64,000 nt of DNA. Origin: Anaerolinea thermophila UNI-1. Its GTDB lineage: Bacteria; Chloroflexota; Anaerolineae; Anaerolineales; Anaerolineaceae. The notes beneath the pieces were generated by a model that saw only the letters and a program-made list of their open reading frames with translations, was not told the DNA's origin and searched no databases. The stretch is taken from assembly GCF_000199675.1 (NCBI RefSeq), contig NC_014960.1, forward strand, positions 1,798,001 through 1,862,000, read 5' to 3'. Position 1 is the stretch's first letter. Each line of letters begins with the position of its first letter. A program made the position numbers and the translations under genes. This document shows, in pieces, positions 43,499-52,646 of this stretch.

Positions 43499-44968
43499 AG
43501 AGCCCGTTTCACCCTTGTCATTATTCAATCCAATGAAGAAGAGAGGGTCTTGCACTCCATTCGATCTGCCTGCGAAAAAAACCAGCGTGCCTGCTTGACC
43601 TGGGACGTAGCAGATTTTTTTCAGTGGCTAACCTCGTCCAATCAACCCCTGCCAACAGCACGAGATGCTTTGACTGCGCTGGAACAAATTGAGAAGTTTG
43701 ATCCCGGGAATCAAACAGTATTTGTGTTGAAAGATTTTCATGAAGTTTGGAACAATCCGCAAATCAAGAGAAAACTCAAAAATCTGGCTCAACGTTTGAA
43801 GTACACACGGAAAACGATTCTTATTACCACACACACATCTCGGGTACCTGAAGAATTAAAAGATGAAACGGTCATTTTGGAGTTTCCTCTTCCTAAAGCA
43901 GAGGAATTACAGGATGTCCTGAACACCCTGTCGCAAAATTCCGGCGTCCGTACCCATCTAACCCCGCTTGGTAAAGAAAAATTAATCCAAGCCGCTCTAG
44001 GGCTCACCACCTCACAAGCACAGCGGGTGTTTGCCAGAGCAATTGTTACCGATGGCATTCTTGACGATAGAGACATCGATCTCGTCACAGAGGAAAAACG
44101 ACAAATCATTCGTGAAAGCGAGGCTCTGGAATTTTATCCGGCGACCTACACTCTGGCAGACATAGGTGGATTAAAAGCCCTGAAAGAATGGTTGCGGATG
44201 CGAGAATTAGCCTTTTCCCAACGCGCACGTGAGTATGGTTTGCCCGTCCCCAAAGGGATTGCCCTCATCGGTATTCCAGGAACAGGAAAAAGCCTGACTG
44301 CCAAGATGATCGGAGGCTTGTGGCACTTACCCTTGCTACGGCTCGACGTCGGGGCACTGTTTGGAAGTCTGGTAGGTGAATCTGAAGAACGAACCCGGCG
44401 AGCGCTCCACCTGGCGGAAACCATTGCCCCATGTATTCTGTGGATAGACGAGATGGAGAAAGCCCTGGCGCATGGTGGATTGGATTCGGGTACAAGCACC
44501 CGGGTGTTCGGCAACATCCTTACATGGATGCAGGAAAAAAGTGCCCCTGTCTTTGTTGTAGCCACAGCCAATGACATTAGCAGTTTACCCCCGGAACTCT
44601 TACGCAGGGGGCGATTTGATGAAATTTTCTTCCTGGATTTGCCAAACCACGAGGAGCGCATGGAAATTTTTTCCGTTCACTTGCAAAAACGCAAACGTTT
44701 ACCCGAAGATTACGACCTGGAATTGTTAGCAGATCGGTCGGAAGGGTATGTAGGCGCGGAAATTGAACAAGCAGTAATTGATGCAATGTATATCGGCTTC
44801 AACGATGGCGAACGAGAATTTACTACCGAAGACATTCTAACTGCCCTGAAAAGGCAGGTTCCTCTTTCGGTATCCCAACGCGAAATTGTAGCGGCACTCC
44901 GGGCATGGCTCCGCGAGGGCAGGGCACAATCGGCTTCAGGTTCTCTGCAAGAATGATTCTTTCGAGTT

Positions 44969-47614
44969 ATGAATGCACTCCTCCATGGAATATCTTCAAT
45001 GATTCTCTCCCTGATAGAGGTATTGGGTTTAAGTTTTCCTTCATTGTCCATCCCTCTGATTGAGATTCTGGTATTCTTCGTCAACATAGGAAGCAAACAA
45101 GCCATTCCAGTACTTTCAAAAATTGCTACGATTCGCGACTCGGATAAATTTGTTCAATCTGTGATACTCCAAATTCAAGGGATTCATAGGAAAGAAGGAA
45201 TACAAGGGCTATGGGAATACTGGTATGCCTCAAGAAATGACCGACTCAGCCGGTTGTTAATTTCCGCTGGGCTTATTCCCGATCCGTCTTCACCGCTAGT
45301 GGCGTATGCCTGGATATTAAAGGGCGAAATGAACAAGATTACCGAAATTCCTCCTCAACTCTTACCCGCCCTAATCCAGGCAAGCAATGACTCCAATCAT
45401 CAAATTGCAGAATTTGCCCAAAAAGGGTTATCACATTTGCGCCATAGAGGTACCATAAAAGCCTTTTGCACTTATTGGCTTGAAACACGTAACCCCCTTG
45501 CGGAAAAAATTTTGGTCTCCTCCCGGTATTTACCCGATCCTTCGCAAAAAGGTTATATCTTCGTTGCTTTGAAGACAAACAGGCTTACCAACGTTATGGA
45601 CGCTTTACCGGAACATGCCGAGGAATTAATCCAGGCATGTACCGAGCCAGATTCCGAAATAAGGGAACGCGGGCTCTCCTCTCTATCATTTTTACGGAAT
45701 CCGGAAACCATTCACCGCCTGTTTGAACTTTGGTGGGAAAAACGTTTTTCCTGTCTGGAAGAGTGGATTTTGCGAGGTGTCTTTTTACCCAAACCGGGAA
45801 CACCAGTATGGTTGGCTGTAAACTTGAAACGCCACAGGGACATCTTACCTGAGGAAATTCCACTGGATCTGGTTAACACCCTTGTGCTCCTGTGTTATGA
45901 CCAGGATAGCGAAATTCAGACAAAAGCACGAGAGTTAATTTCCAAATTAACGTCTCAACACATCAATCGTTTAGCAGAATTAGCCATGCAGGGAGAGCAG
46001 AAAGCACTTGATCTGTGGCAAGAATACCACCTTACAAGTTCAAAACCAGAAATACAAGCCTGTATGCTTCTACTGACCGAACAATTGGAAGCATATTTTC
46101 AATTCGACTATGACCTGCGATTAATGCAAGTCTTTTACCAAACGACAACCCCAGAAATCCGCTCAAGAATTACCCGCCTGATCCAGCGGCTTGGGCATCC
46201 CTCGCTGGTCAAAATTCTGGCAGTTCACGAAATCCGGAAAGAACTGCAAAGTTTTCAACCAGAAGTTATTGAGACGGCTATACGCATCTATACCGAACAC
46301 CAACGCCTGGATGAATTGTGGACTCTGGTTTTTCAGGTCCCAGCCAAATACGGCATTCGAATTTTGAGAGATCTTTTCAGACAAGAGGAATGGAAACCCA
46401 GCAAGGAAGATGAATTGTTTTATGAGTTACGAAAAGAATTTTATGAGTTCCAAGTAGAAGACATATCAAATATACAAGAAAAGATCCCGCCTCTGATCCA
46501 TCTGGCAACTGTCAGAGTCGGTGGGAGAGTCAATGACTTTGCCGTGATACCTCAATCCCATCTGATTGCGATTGCAACGTCAAATCAGCAAGTCATTTTG
46601 TGGGATTATCAACAAGCCAAAATCCAAAAACGAATAAAAGGTTTCTCTCATTCTCTAGCCAGAATCATTGCCCTTTCCGAGAACGGTCTCATTGTCGCAG
46701 AGAGAAGTACAGGAAGTACCCCTTGTGGAATTTATGCCATCAAACAGCATCATCAGATAGAAAAAATTGGTGAGCACCCAAACGCTATTGTCGGGCTCTT
46801 CCCACTGAACGCTAATCGCTATGTAAGTGTCTACAAGAATGGAGAAGTTTATATTGGAGATCTTACAACGTATCCATCTACTCCCCAATACATTGTGCCT
46901 TTTCCGCCAAAAGCAGTAGCCATTGACGCCTCTCAACAAAAGGTTGCTTTTATACAAGAAAAATACCCTTATCTTCTAGATTTACACACACTTAAATCAG
47001 TGCATGGAGAATACAACCAAATAACCAGACAAATAGATAGAAATGTTGCTAGTTACATGACTTTCTCCCAGTCAGGAGATGCGCTTCTAGTTGGCAAAAG
47101 ATTTGGGGATGTTATTCTTTACCCCCGCACATCCAAAACCCAATTAGTAGGAAATATAACTTTCCCTGTGATTTTTATTGGTTTTATCCCGGGTATAGAA
47201 AAATATCTTGCTATCGCGAGGAATGGAAATATTTTATGGCTGGATACTCAATACAATCTCAGCAACATCAACATGAAAAAGATTCCCGAGGAGGACATTA
47301 CCTCAGTGGAGATATTTGACGATGGACAATTTATGGTGATTGGGCATGCGCATCGTCTTTTTACTTTTTGGGATTTAAGAAGCAACTTTTTCCATCGCTG
47401 GTTGGAACAACCTTTGTCTTCCTTAACCATTGAGGATTTATTGACTATTCGCTCATTCAGGTTAAATCCCCATCAACCTCTCCCATTAAAATGGTTGCTC
47501 ACCTTCTTAGACCTGATCTTAACTCATCGTTACCAATATGATATATTTATTGCCGAACCCGTCACTATCAAACCTGGAGAATTTGATATTTTGATTGAGA
47601 ACAATTCTGATTAA
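44969..47614 (+). CDS. HEAT-repeat / beta-propeller scaffold protein A
   Basis: 881 residues, no membrane segment visible. About 60-500 is a helical solenoid with repeats of the HEAT type (LIQASNDSNHQIAEFAQKGLSHL; LIQACTEPDSEIRERGLSSLSFL). About 515-830 has degenerate WD40-like blades (VILWDYQQAK, YIGDLTTY, LFTFWDLRS). The protein ends in GEFDILIENNSD. It follows the AAA ATPase by 12 bp. It is a paralogue of the protein at 50403-52643: both share a LEAYFQ-DYDL region, an EDLW/DELW region and the GEFDI tail. It is probably a scaffold or substrate receptor for the AAA/Hsp70 partners. No catalytic motif is seen. Confidence 0.8.
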   Translation: MNALLHGISSMILSLIEVLGLSFPSLSIPLIEILVFFVNIGSKQAIPVLSKIATIRDSDKFVQSVILQIQGIHRKEGIQGLWEYWYASRNDRLSRLLISAGLIPDPSSPLVAYAWILKGEMNKITEIPPQLLPALIQASNDSNHQIAEFAQKGLSHLRHRGTIKAFCTYWLETRNPLAEKILVSSRYLPDPSQKGYIFVALKTNRLTNVMDALPEHAEELIQACTEPDSEIRERGLSSLSFLRNPETIHRLFELWWEKRFSCLEEWILRGVFLPKPGTPVWLAVNLKRHRDILPEEIPLDLVNTLVLLCYDQDSEIQTKARELISKLTSQHINRLAELAMQGEQKALDLWQEYHLTSSKPEIQACMLLLTEQLEAYFQFDYDLRLMQVFYQTTTPEIRSRITRLIQRLGHPSLVKILAVHEIRKELQSFQPEVIETAIRIYTEHQRLDELWTLVFQVPAKYGIRILRDLFRQEEWKPSKEDELFYELRKEFYEFQVEDISNIQEKIPPLIHLATVRVGGRVNDFAVIPQSHLIAIATSNQQVILWDYQQAKIQKRIKGFSHSLARIIALSENGLIVAERSTGSTPCGIYAIKQHHQIEKIGEHPNAIVGLFPLNANRYVSVYKNGEVYIGDLTTYPSTPQYIVPFPPKAVAIDASQQKVAFIQEKYPYLLDLHTLKSVHGEYNQITRQIDRNVASYMTFSQSGDALLVGKRFGDVILYPRTSKTQLVGNITFPVIFIGFIPGIEKYLAIARNGNILWLDTQYNLSNINMKKIPEEDITSVEIFDDGQFMVIGHAHRLFTFWDLRSNFFHRWLEQPLSSLTIEDLLTIRSFRLNPHQPLPLKWLLTFLDLILTHRYQYDIFIAEPVTIKPGEFDILIENNSD

Positions 47615-47629
47615 AATGTTTAGAAAGGT

Positions 47630-49219
47630 ATGGCCGGTAGATTAGGTATTGATTTTGGTACTTCCAATACAGTCCTTGCTCTGTGGGATGAAACATCCCA
47701 CCAAGGAGTCCCCCTCCATATTCCAGAATATGGGTTCTCTCAAATACAAAATGGGGAAACCATCTCTATTATTCCTTCCCTTATTCATTATGCAGAAGAT
47801 TCCCGCATTTGGATTGGACAGCAAGTCATCGAACGCAGTCTCCAGGAATCTCCGAGAACGTTGCGCTGGATGAAAAAATACATCAGCAACCGCAGTCCCA
47901 TTCGATTCAAATTAGGAGATCGGGAAATCACTCCCCAAATTGCAGGAAAGGATTTCTTAAGCACGATACTTCTTTTTGCAAGTCAACAGATCGACTTCAA
48001 GGAAGAAGAAGTCGCCCTCAGCGTGCCTGTAGAAGCCTTTGAACATTATGAGAACTGGCTGGTCTCGGTTGCTGAAGAAGCAGGCATGCCACGTTTCAGA
48101 CTTATCGATGAACCTTCTGCCGCCGCTCTGGGGTATGGCGCACAAATTCAACCCGGAAATGTGTATTTAATTTTTGACTTTGGCGGCGGCACCATGCACG
48201 CCTCTGTCATCCTGATTGAGAGTGAAGACAAATCACAAGTGGGCAGGCGCTGTCGGGTTTTGGGGAAGTCGGGGAAGAATATTGGTGGCACAACCATTGA
48301 CCAGTGGTTATTCCAGGATATTTTGCAGAAAAATAAACTTTCCGATGGGGATCCCCGATTACGTCCCTGGAGCACTGCTTTGCTGGTAGAATGCCAGCAT
48401 CTTAAGGAAAATTTATCCTCTCAAGAAACCGCCTCGCTGGTTTTCTCACCTCCCGAGTCCGATTTAGAATTCTCAGCTTCTTACACCCGCGAGCAATTCG
48501 AAGCCATTCTGGATGAGCACGAGTTTTATCTGCAGTTGAATCACCTCATCCGCTCCGCCGTTCAATCCGCCGCAGAAAGAGGGTATAAGGAAGATGAAAT
48601 TCAAGCCGTGCTTATGGTAGGAGGAAGCAGTCAAATTCCAAGCGTTCAACGCACCCTGCGCCAGTCCTTCGGAAAGGAACGCGTTTTCTTCAACCGTCCC
48701 TTGGATGCAGTTGCCAGAGGTGCAGCCGCGTTTGTTGCAGGTATAGACTTTTACGACTATATCCAGCACGATTACGCAATCCGTTATATTAACTCCCAAA
48801 AACAAAGTTACGATTATTATCCAATCGTAAAGAAGGGTACTCCTTACCCTACTCGTGAACCGGTAAGTCGCCTCTCTATAAAAGCCTCTTACAATGGACA
48901 AACCCGTTTGGGAGTTGCCATCTTTGAAATTGGCGAAAAACGTCCTCAAAACTCAACCTCCTACGAACTGATTTTTGACCCTAACGGAAGCGCGCGACTT
49001 ACTCCTCTCTCCCCTCAAGACATCGAAGAACGTACTTTATTCTGGATGAACGAAAACTCTCCAACATTCCTTAACGCCGATCCTCCTGGGGTTCAAGGAG
49101 AGCCGCGTTTTGATGTAGAGTTCAATATCGACGCCAACAAACGTCTCCTGATCACTGCGCGGGATTTAAAGACTGGCAAACTTGTATTCAAAGAGTTTCC
49201 GGTAGTGCGATTAACATGA
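47630..49219 (+). CDS. Hsp70/DnaK-like chaperone, short form
   Basis: 529 residues. The actin-fold ATPase domain is complete: phosphate-1 GIDFGTSNTVLALWDE, phosphate-2 LIFDFGGGTMHASVI, adenosine motif VLMVGGSSQIPSVQRTL, and DEPSAAALGYGA. The C-terminal domain is a single beta-sandwich of about 140 residues without a helical lid, so it is shorter than DnaK (about 610-640 residues). It may hold clients without full closure, or act as a signalling Hsp70. No dnaJ or grpE is adjacent, so it is not the housekeeping dnaK. It lies 15 bp after scaffold A and 15 bp before DUF1257. Confidence 0.92.
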   Translation: MAGRLGIDFGTSNTVLALWDETSHQGVPLHIPEYGFSQIQNGETISIIPSLIHYAEDSRIWIGQQVIERSLQESPRTLRWMKKYISNRSPIRFKLGDREITPQIAGKDFLSTILLFASQQIDFKEEEVALSVPVEAFEHYENWLVSVAEEAGMPRFRLIDEPSAAALGYGAQIQPGNVYLIFDFGGGTMHASVILIESEDKSQVGRRCRVLGKSGKNIGGTTIDQWLFQDILQKNKLSDGDPRLRPWSTALLVECQHLKENLSSQETASLVFSPPESDLEFSASYTREQFEAILDEHEFYLQLNHLIRSAVQSAAERGYKEDEIQAVLMVGGSSQIPSVQRTLRQSFGKERVFFNRPLDAVARGAAAFVAGIDFYDYIQHDYAIRYINSQKQSYDYYPIVKKGTPYPTREPVSRLSIKASYNGQTRLGVAIFEIGEKRPQNSTSYELIFDPNGSARLTPLSPQDIEERTLFWMNENSPTFLNADPPGVQGEPRFDVEFNIDANKRLLITARDLKTGKLVFKEFPVVRLT

Positions 49220-49234
49220 AAGAAAGGATGAAGC

Positions 49235-49615
49235 ATGTCTCATTTTTCCCGCATCCAAACTGAGTTGATGGAAAAAGAATATTTGCTCCTGGCTTTGAAA
49301 GACCTCGGAATTGAATATCAGGAGGGTGAGCTGACCATCCAGGGCTTTGCAGGCACTACCATGCCGGTGGAAATCCGTATTCCCTTGAAATTCAGTTTTG
49401 ATATTGGCTTTCGCAAAGGAAACAACGGCTACGAATTGGTAGCAGATTGGTACGGGGTTCGAGGGCTTAATCGTTATCAGTTCCTCAAGAAATTGAAACA
49501 GCGATACGCCTACCACGTCACCCGAGCGAAACTGGAAAAACAAGGGTTTGCATTGGTAGAAGAAGAAGTTAAGGAAACCGGTCAAATCCGGCTTTTGCTG
49601 CGCCGCATGCAGTAA
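49235..49615 (+). CDS. ycf35: DUF1257 / Ycf35-family protein
   Basis: 126 residues. It shows the typical start SHFSRIQTELMEKEYLLLALKDLG, the central DIGFRKGNNGYELVADWYG and the late LKQRYAYHVTRAKLEKQGF, which match the family found in cyanobacteria, plastid genomes (ycf35) and some Chloroflexota. The function is unknown. GAAAGGATGAAGC precedes the ATG. It is followed at 15 bp by DUF2997, the usual neighbour in cyanobacteria as far as I recall. Confidence 0.92.
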   Translation: MSHFSRIQTELMEKEYLLLALKDLGIEYQEGELTIQGFAGTTMPVEIRIPLKFSFDIGFRKGNNGYELVADWYGVRGLNRYQFLKKLKQRYAYHVTRAKLEKQGFALVEEEVKETGQIRLLLRRMQ

Positions 49616-49630
49616 TGAAAAGAGGAAAAC

Positions 49631-49840
49631 ATGGAAATTCAAGAAATCGAAGTGGTAATTTTACCAGATGGCAAGGTTGAAGTGAGGGTGCGCGGGGTCA
49701 AAGGGCAGGCATGTCTTGAACTTACAGCAGAGATGGAAAAAGCCCTGGGAGGGACCATTCTCTTACGCGAAATGACCCCAGAGGCTCAGGAACCTCCAAC
49801 AGCAATCGATCAATCTGATACTCTTTCGCTATCTCAATGA
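49631..49840 (+). CDS. DUF2997-family small protein
   Basis: 69 residues. The family pattern is clear: beta strands IEVVILPDGKVEVRV, then the invariant-looking GVKGQACLELTAEMEKALG with a single Cys at 28. The last 20 residues are variable and polar. The single conserved Cys and small size make it a plausible substrate, carrier or regulator rather than an enzyme. The stop overlaps the start of the radical SAM gene (ATGA), an arrangement that suggests a tight stoichiometric link. RBS AGAGGAAAAC. Confidence 0.88.
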   Translation: MEIQEIEVVILPDGKVEVRVRGVKGQACLELTAEMEKALGGTILLREMTPEAQEPPTAIDQSDTLSLSQ

Positions 49841-50409
49841 ATACTTACAAGGTTCCAGAGTTAAGGATTCACGCCATCCTTCCAGAAAGCGTTGCAAATG
49901 GACCGGGAAAGCGAACAGTCATCTGGGTGCAAGGATGTTCTCTGGGATGTGCGGGTTGTTTTAACCCCCAAACACATTCCTTTCATCAGGGCACCCGGGT
50001 AAATCCTTTGGAGTTGGCTCAAGAAATTTTGTCACAACAAACTTCCATTGAAGGGATTACTCTTACCGGGGGAGAACCTCTTTTCCAAATTGAGGCTTTG
50101 GAGAGTTTGCTTTCCACGCTTCGAGCGAATAGTTCTCTCTCAGTGATTCTGTTGACCGGTTTTGAATGGGATGAAATTTTTCGGTTGCAAGGGGATAGAT
50201 TGTTTCCATACGTAGATGTGATTATCTCCGGACGTTTCATCAAAGAAAAAAGGTTAGCCCAGAGTTTTATTGGTTCTGCAAACAAAGAGTTCCATTTCCT
50301 GACTACACGATACTCCTTAAGTGATTTTCAGGACGTTCCTGTATGCGAAATAACCATTAGCCCCGAAGGGAATACTTTTATCACTGGAATTGATCCTTTG
50401 GCATGGTAA
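49837..50409 (+). CDS. Radical SAM protein, NrdG/PFL-activase-like
   Basis: 190 residues, the size of NrdG-type activating enzymes. The 4Fe-4S motif is CSLGCAGC (Cys34-x3-Cys38-x2-Cys41) in the context VIWVQGCSLGCAGCFNP. The SAM-binding GGEP is in ITLTGGEPLFQ. Activases of this group make a glycyl radical on a partner or, as in QueE-like enzymes, act on small molecules. No glycyl-radical enzyme (nrdD, pfl) is adjacent. It overlaps DUF2997 upstream and scaffold B downstream, so its target is probably encoded in this operon. Confidence 0.9.
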   Translation: MNTYKVPELRIHAILPESVANGPGKRTVIWVQGCSLGCAGCFNPQTHSFHQGTRVNPLELAQEILSQQTSIEGITLTGGEPLFQIEALESLLSTLRANSSLSVILLTGFEWDEIFRLQGDRLFPYVDVIISGRFIKEKRLAQSFIGSANKEFHFLTTRYSLSDFQDVPVCEITISPEGNTFITGIDPLAW

Positions 50410-52643
50410 CCTCAGAGGATTTTTCGGTTTCAGACTTAAGAGCCTTACTCGAAGAAAATATTGACATTTTTTCTTCCGACCAAATTCATTACTTGGTTCA
50501 AGCAGGCTGCATTCTCCTGCTGGAAGAAAAGGCAACGGAAGAGGCTATCCAAACGTTATACCAGATCTCAGAAAACGGCAGCGCAGAGATCTCCAATTTT
50601 GCCACAGAAGCATTGAAGCGACTGGCAAGCCAGGAAAATGAACCTGCAGTGGATGCCCTTTACCAGCTTGCTCTAAAGGAAAACCAGCAAGGGCTGAGAC
50701 AGTGGCTCCTGGCAAAGCCCTATATTCCTCAGCATCTGGAATTGAAAGTTCTCCTGGAATTCCTTGTGGAAGAAAATCCTCAACAAATTGACCGTTTGCC
50801 TGCTTTAACTCAGGCGTTTTTTCAGTTTTACTCTCTCGAATTACAAAATACCCTTCTGCTTCATACCAAGAAAACTCCTTTTGAACGATGGATTCATTTA
50901 CTCATCATCATACAAAACCTGAGTGATAGCGATATTTTCGAAATTGTCAATCAATTCAATACTCTTTCAGAGATCGAAAGAAAAGCATTGACTGATGCCC
51001 TCATCCGAAAAGCGAAAGAAGGCAGTTCGGTCGCTTTTGATACTCTGGCAATGCTTCACATTCACTACGATTTACCAGAGATTGTGGAATTTCTGCAAAG
51101 AGAAGAATACTTACCCCTAGAACTTCCTCTACGTGCCCTTTACCTCTTTTTTACCAATCAGATTGAAGAATATCTGCAAAGTGACTATGAGTTCTCTTCT
51201 CTACTCGATACTTATCAGCGTGCCTCAAAGAGTCTGAGACACCGTATTCTTCAACAAGCGCGACGCATCGGTCAGGTTTCCTGGCTTCAAAGGCTGGGCT
51301 CTGAGAAGGGAGAGGTCCGGTTTCTAGCCGACTTAAGCGACCACGAATGGGAAGAAACATTAAGCCACCTCAGCCAAGCAGAAAGATATGAAGATCTGTG
51401 GCGATTGGCACAACATGCGTCTCCTTACTGGAGTGTGGTCATTCTGACACTCTTGCAAAGGAAAGAATGGCACCCCCTTCCCCCCCCCGAACATGAAGCA
51501 TACGTCGAGTTATGCGCTTTAGCCCAACCCTGCACAGAAGCGCTCCCTAAACCTGCCCTGGTAAATACCCTGTATTCGCCGGAAAGACTAATTTCTTCCC
51601 TTGCTTTTGATGTCTCCGGGAAATATCTTGCCGCTGGAAGCAGTGGACAAACAATTTTCGTTTGGAATCTTCCTGAAGGAAAGATGCTCATTCCTGCACC
51701 TGCTGCTCCTTATCCGAACCATCGAGCGGTGCTGTTTAGCCCGGACGGAGAATTTCTTGTATCTGCCGGTGGCGATCACCGATTACGCGTTTTCCGCATG
51801 ACCACCCAAAGCGTGGTAAAAACCTTTGAAGGACATCGCGGGCAAATTCGCAGCATCCATTTTTCTCCAGATGGAAAGATACTATACAGCGCAGGATTTG
51901 ATGGATCGGTGCGAGCCTGGCGCTTTCCAATGGGAACAGAACTTTATCAAAGCAGTTTCCCAGAAAAGGAAATTTTCGCCATTCTTCCCTTTGCAGAGGG
52001 ACGTTTGCTGGCTGTGGCTGGGTATTCTCCCAACATCAGGATCCTCAGTTTACCCGACTTAAAACAAGTCCATAGCATACCGGGTTGCGCAGAAGGAAAT
52101 TTTTTCCTTGCAGGGCATTTCTCATCCGACTTTGTGATTGCAGGAGGAAAAGATCGGATCTTAAGAACCTGGAATGGAAAAACGGGGAGTTTTCTCTGGC
52201 AGTTTGGACCACTAGCCTCTCCGCCAGTGGGAATGTTTCTGCACCCGGATGGGGAACATCTCCTGTATGGCACTCGTTCAGGCACTTTAGGATTTATCCG
52301 GGTTTCCAATCCTACCGCTGCCACCCAGGTTCTGATTCAGGAGGATACCTTTTCTTCACTGGCATTATCTCCAGATGGAGCGTGGATTGCAGGGGTAAAT
52401 GATGCGGGAATCATCCATTTATGGGATAATACTTTATACCTCTGGACACGTTTCGTGCATCGTCCAGGAAGCACCTTGCCAATTCAGGATCTTGAAGACA
52501 GGATGAACAGGGGAAGGGTTCCAAGAAGCGAACTTCCCTGGGCGAAATTCATCCTGGCTTTCTGGAAATGGATTTCCCGATTTGATGTGGAAGTCGAAGC
52601 CCCTCAATTGATCTCTGCGGGAGAATTTGACATCGAGATCTGA
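50403..52643 (+). CDS. HEAT-repeat / WD40 beta-propeller scaffold protein B
   Basis: 746 residues. About 30-370 is a helical HEAT-like solenoid (TLYQISENGSAEISNFATEALKRL). About 385-700 is a clearer WD40 propeller than in protein A: ISSLAFDVSGKYLAAGSSG, AVLFSPDGEFLVSAGGDHRLRV, IRSIHFSPDGKILYSAGFDG and IHLWDNTLYLWTRF. The tail ends SAGEFDIEI, as in protein A. It is paralogous to the protein at 44969-47614 across its length. It overlaps the radical SAM gene by 7 bp. It is likely a second scaffold or receptor of the same complex. Confidence 0.85.
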   Translation: MVTSEDFSVSDLRALLEENIDIFSSDQIHYLVQAGCILLLEEKATEEAIQTLYQISENGSAEISNFATEALKRLASQENEPAVDALYQLALKENQQGLRQWLLAKPYIPQHLELKVLLEFLVEENPQQIDRLPALTQAFFQFYSLELQNTLLLHTKKTPFERWIHLLIIIQNLSDSDIFEIVNQFNTLSEIERKALTDALIRKAKEGSSVAFDTLAMLHIHYDLPEIVEFLQREEYLPLELPLRALYLFFTNQIEEYLQSDYEFSSLLDTYQRASKSLRHRILQQARRIGQVSWLQRLGSEKGEVRFLADLSDHEWEETLSHLSQAERYEDLWRLAQHASPYWSVVILTLLQRKEWHPLPPPEHEAYVELCALAQPCTEALPKPALVNTLYSPERLISSLAFDVSGKYLAAGSSGQTIFVWNLPEGKMLIPAPAAPYPNHRAVLFSPDGEFLVSAGGDHRLRVFRMTTQSVVKTFEGHRGQIRSIHFSPDGKILYSAGFDGSVRAWRFPMGTELYQSSFPEKEIFAILPFAEGRLLAVAGYSPNIRILSLPDLKQVHSIPGCAEGNFFLAGHFSSDFVIAGGKDRILRTWNGKTGSFLWQFGPLASPPVGMFLHPDGEHLLYGTRSGTLGFIRVSNPTAATQVLIQEDTFSSLALSPDGAWIAGVNDAGIIHLWDNTLYLWTRFVHRPGSTLPIQDLEDRMNRGRVPRSELPWAKFILAFWKWISRFDVEVEAPQLISAGEFDIEI

Positions 52644-52646
52644 GAC

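Larger units (their letters stand above)
42258..44956 (+). pseudogene. ycf46: Ycf46-like AAA ATPase, interrupted by an insertion sequence
   Basis: The original gene starts at ATG 42258 (TGGAGTCTT upstream), runs 11 codons to 42290, is broken by the 1,200-bp element at 42291-43490, and resumes at 43499 after the second copy of TTTACTTC. Joined, it gives a 496-residue protein starting MNFADQLDIYFRARFTLVII. The C-terminal AAA domain is complete: Walker A GIPGTGKS (about 269-276), Walker B CILWIDEME, and arginine-finger region LRRGRFDE. The N-terminal half (LVIIQSNEEERV) is as in Ycf46 proteins of cyanobacteria and algal plastids. The frame stays open into the element, so a chimeric or TTG-initiated product (near 43478) is possible. 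Confidence 0.9.
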
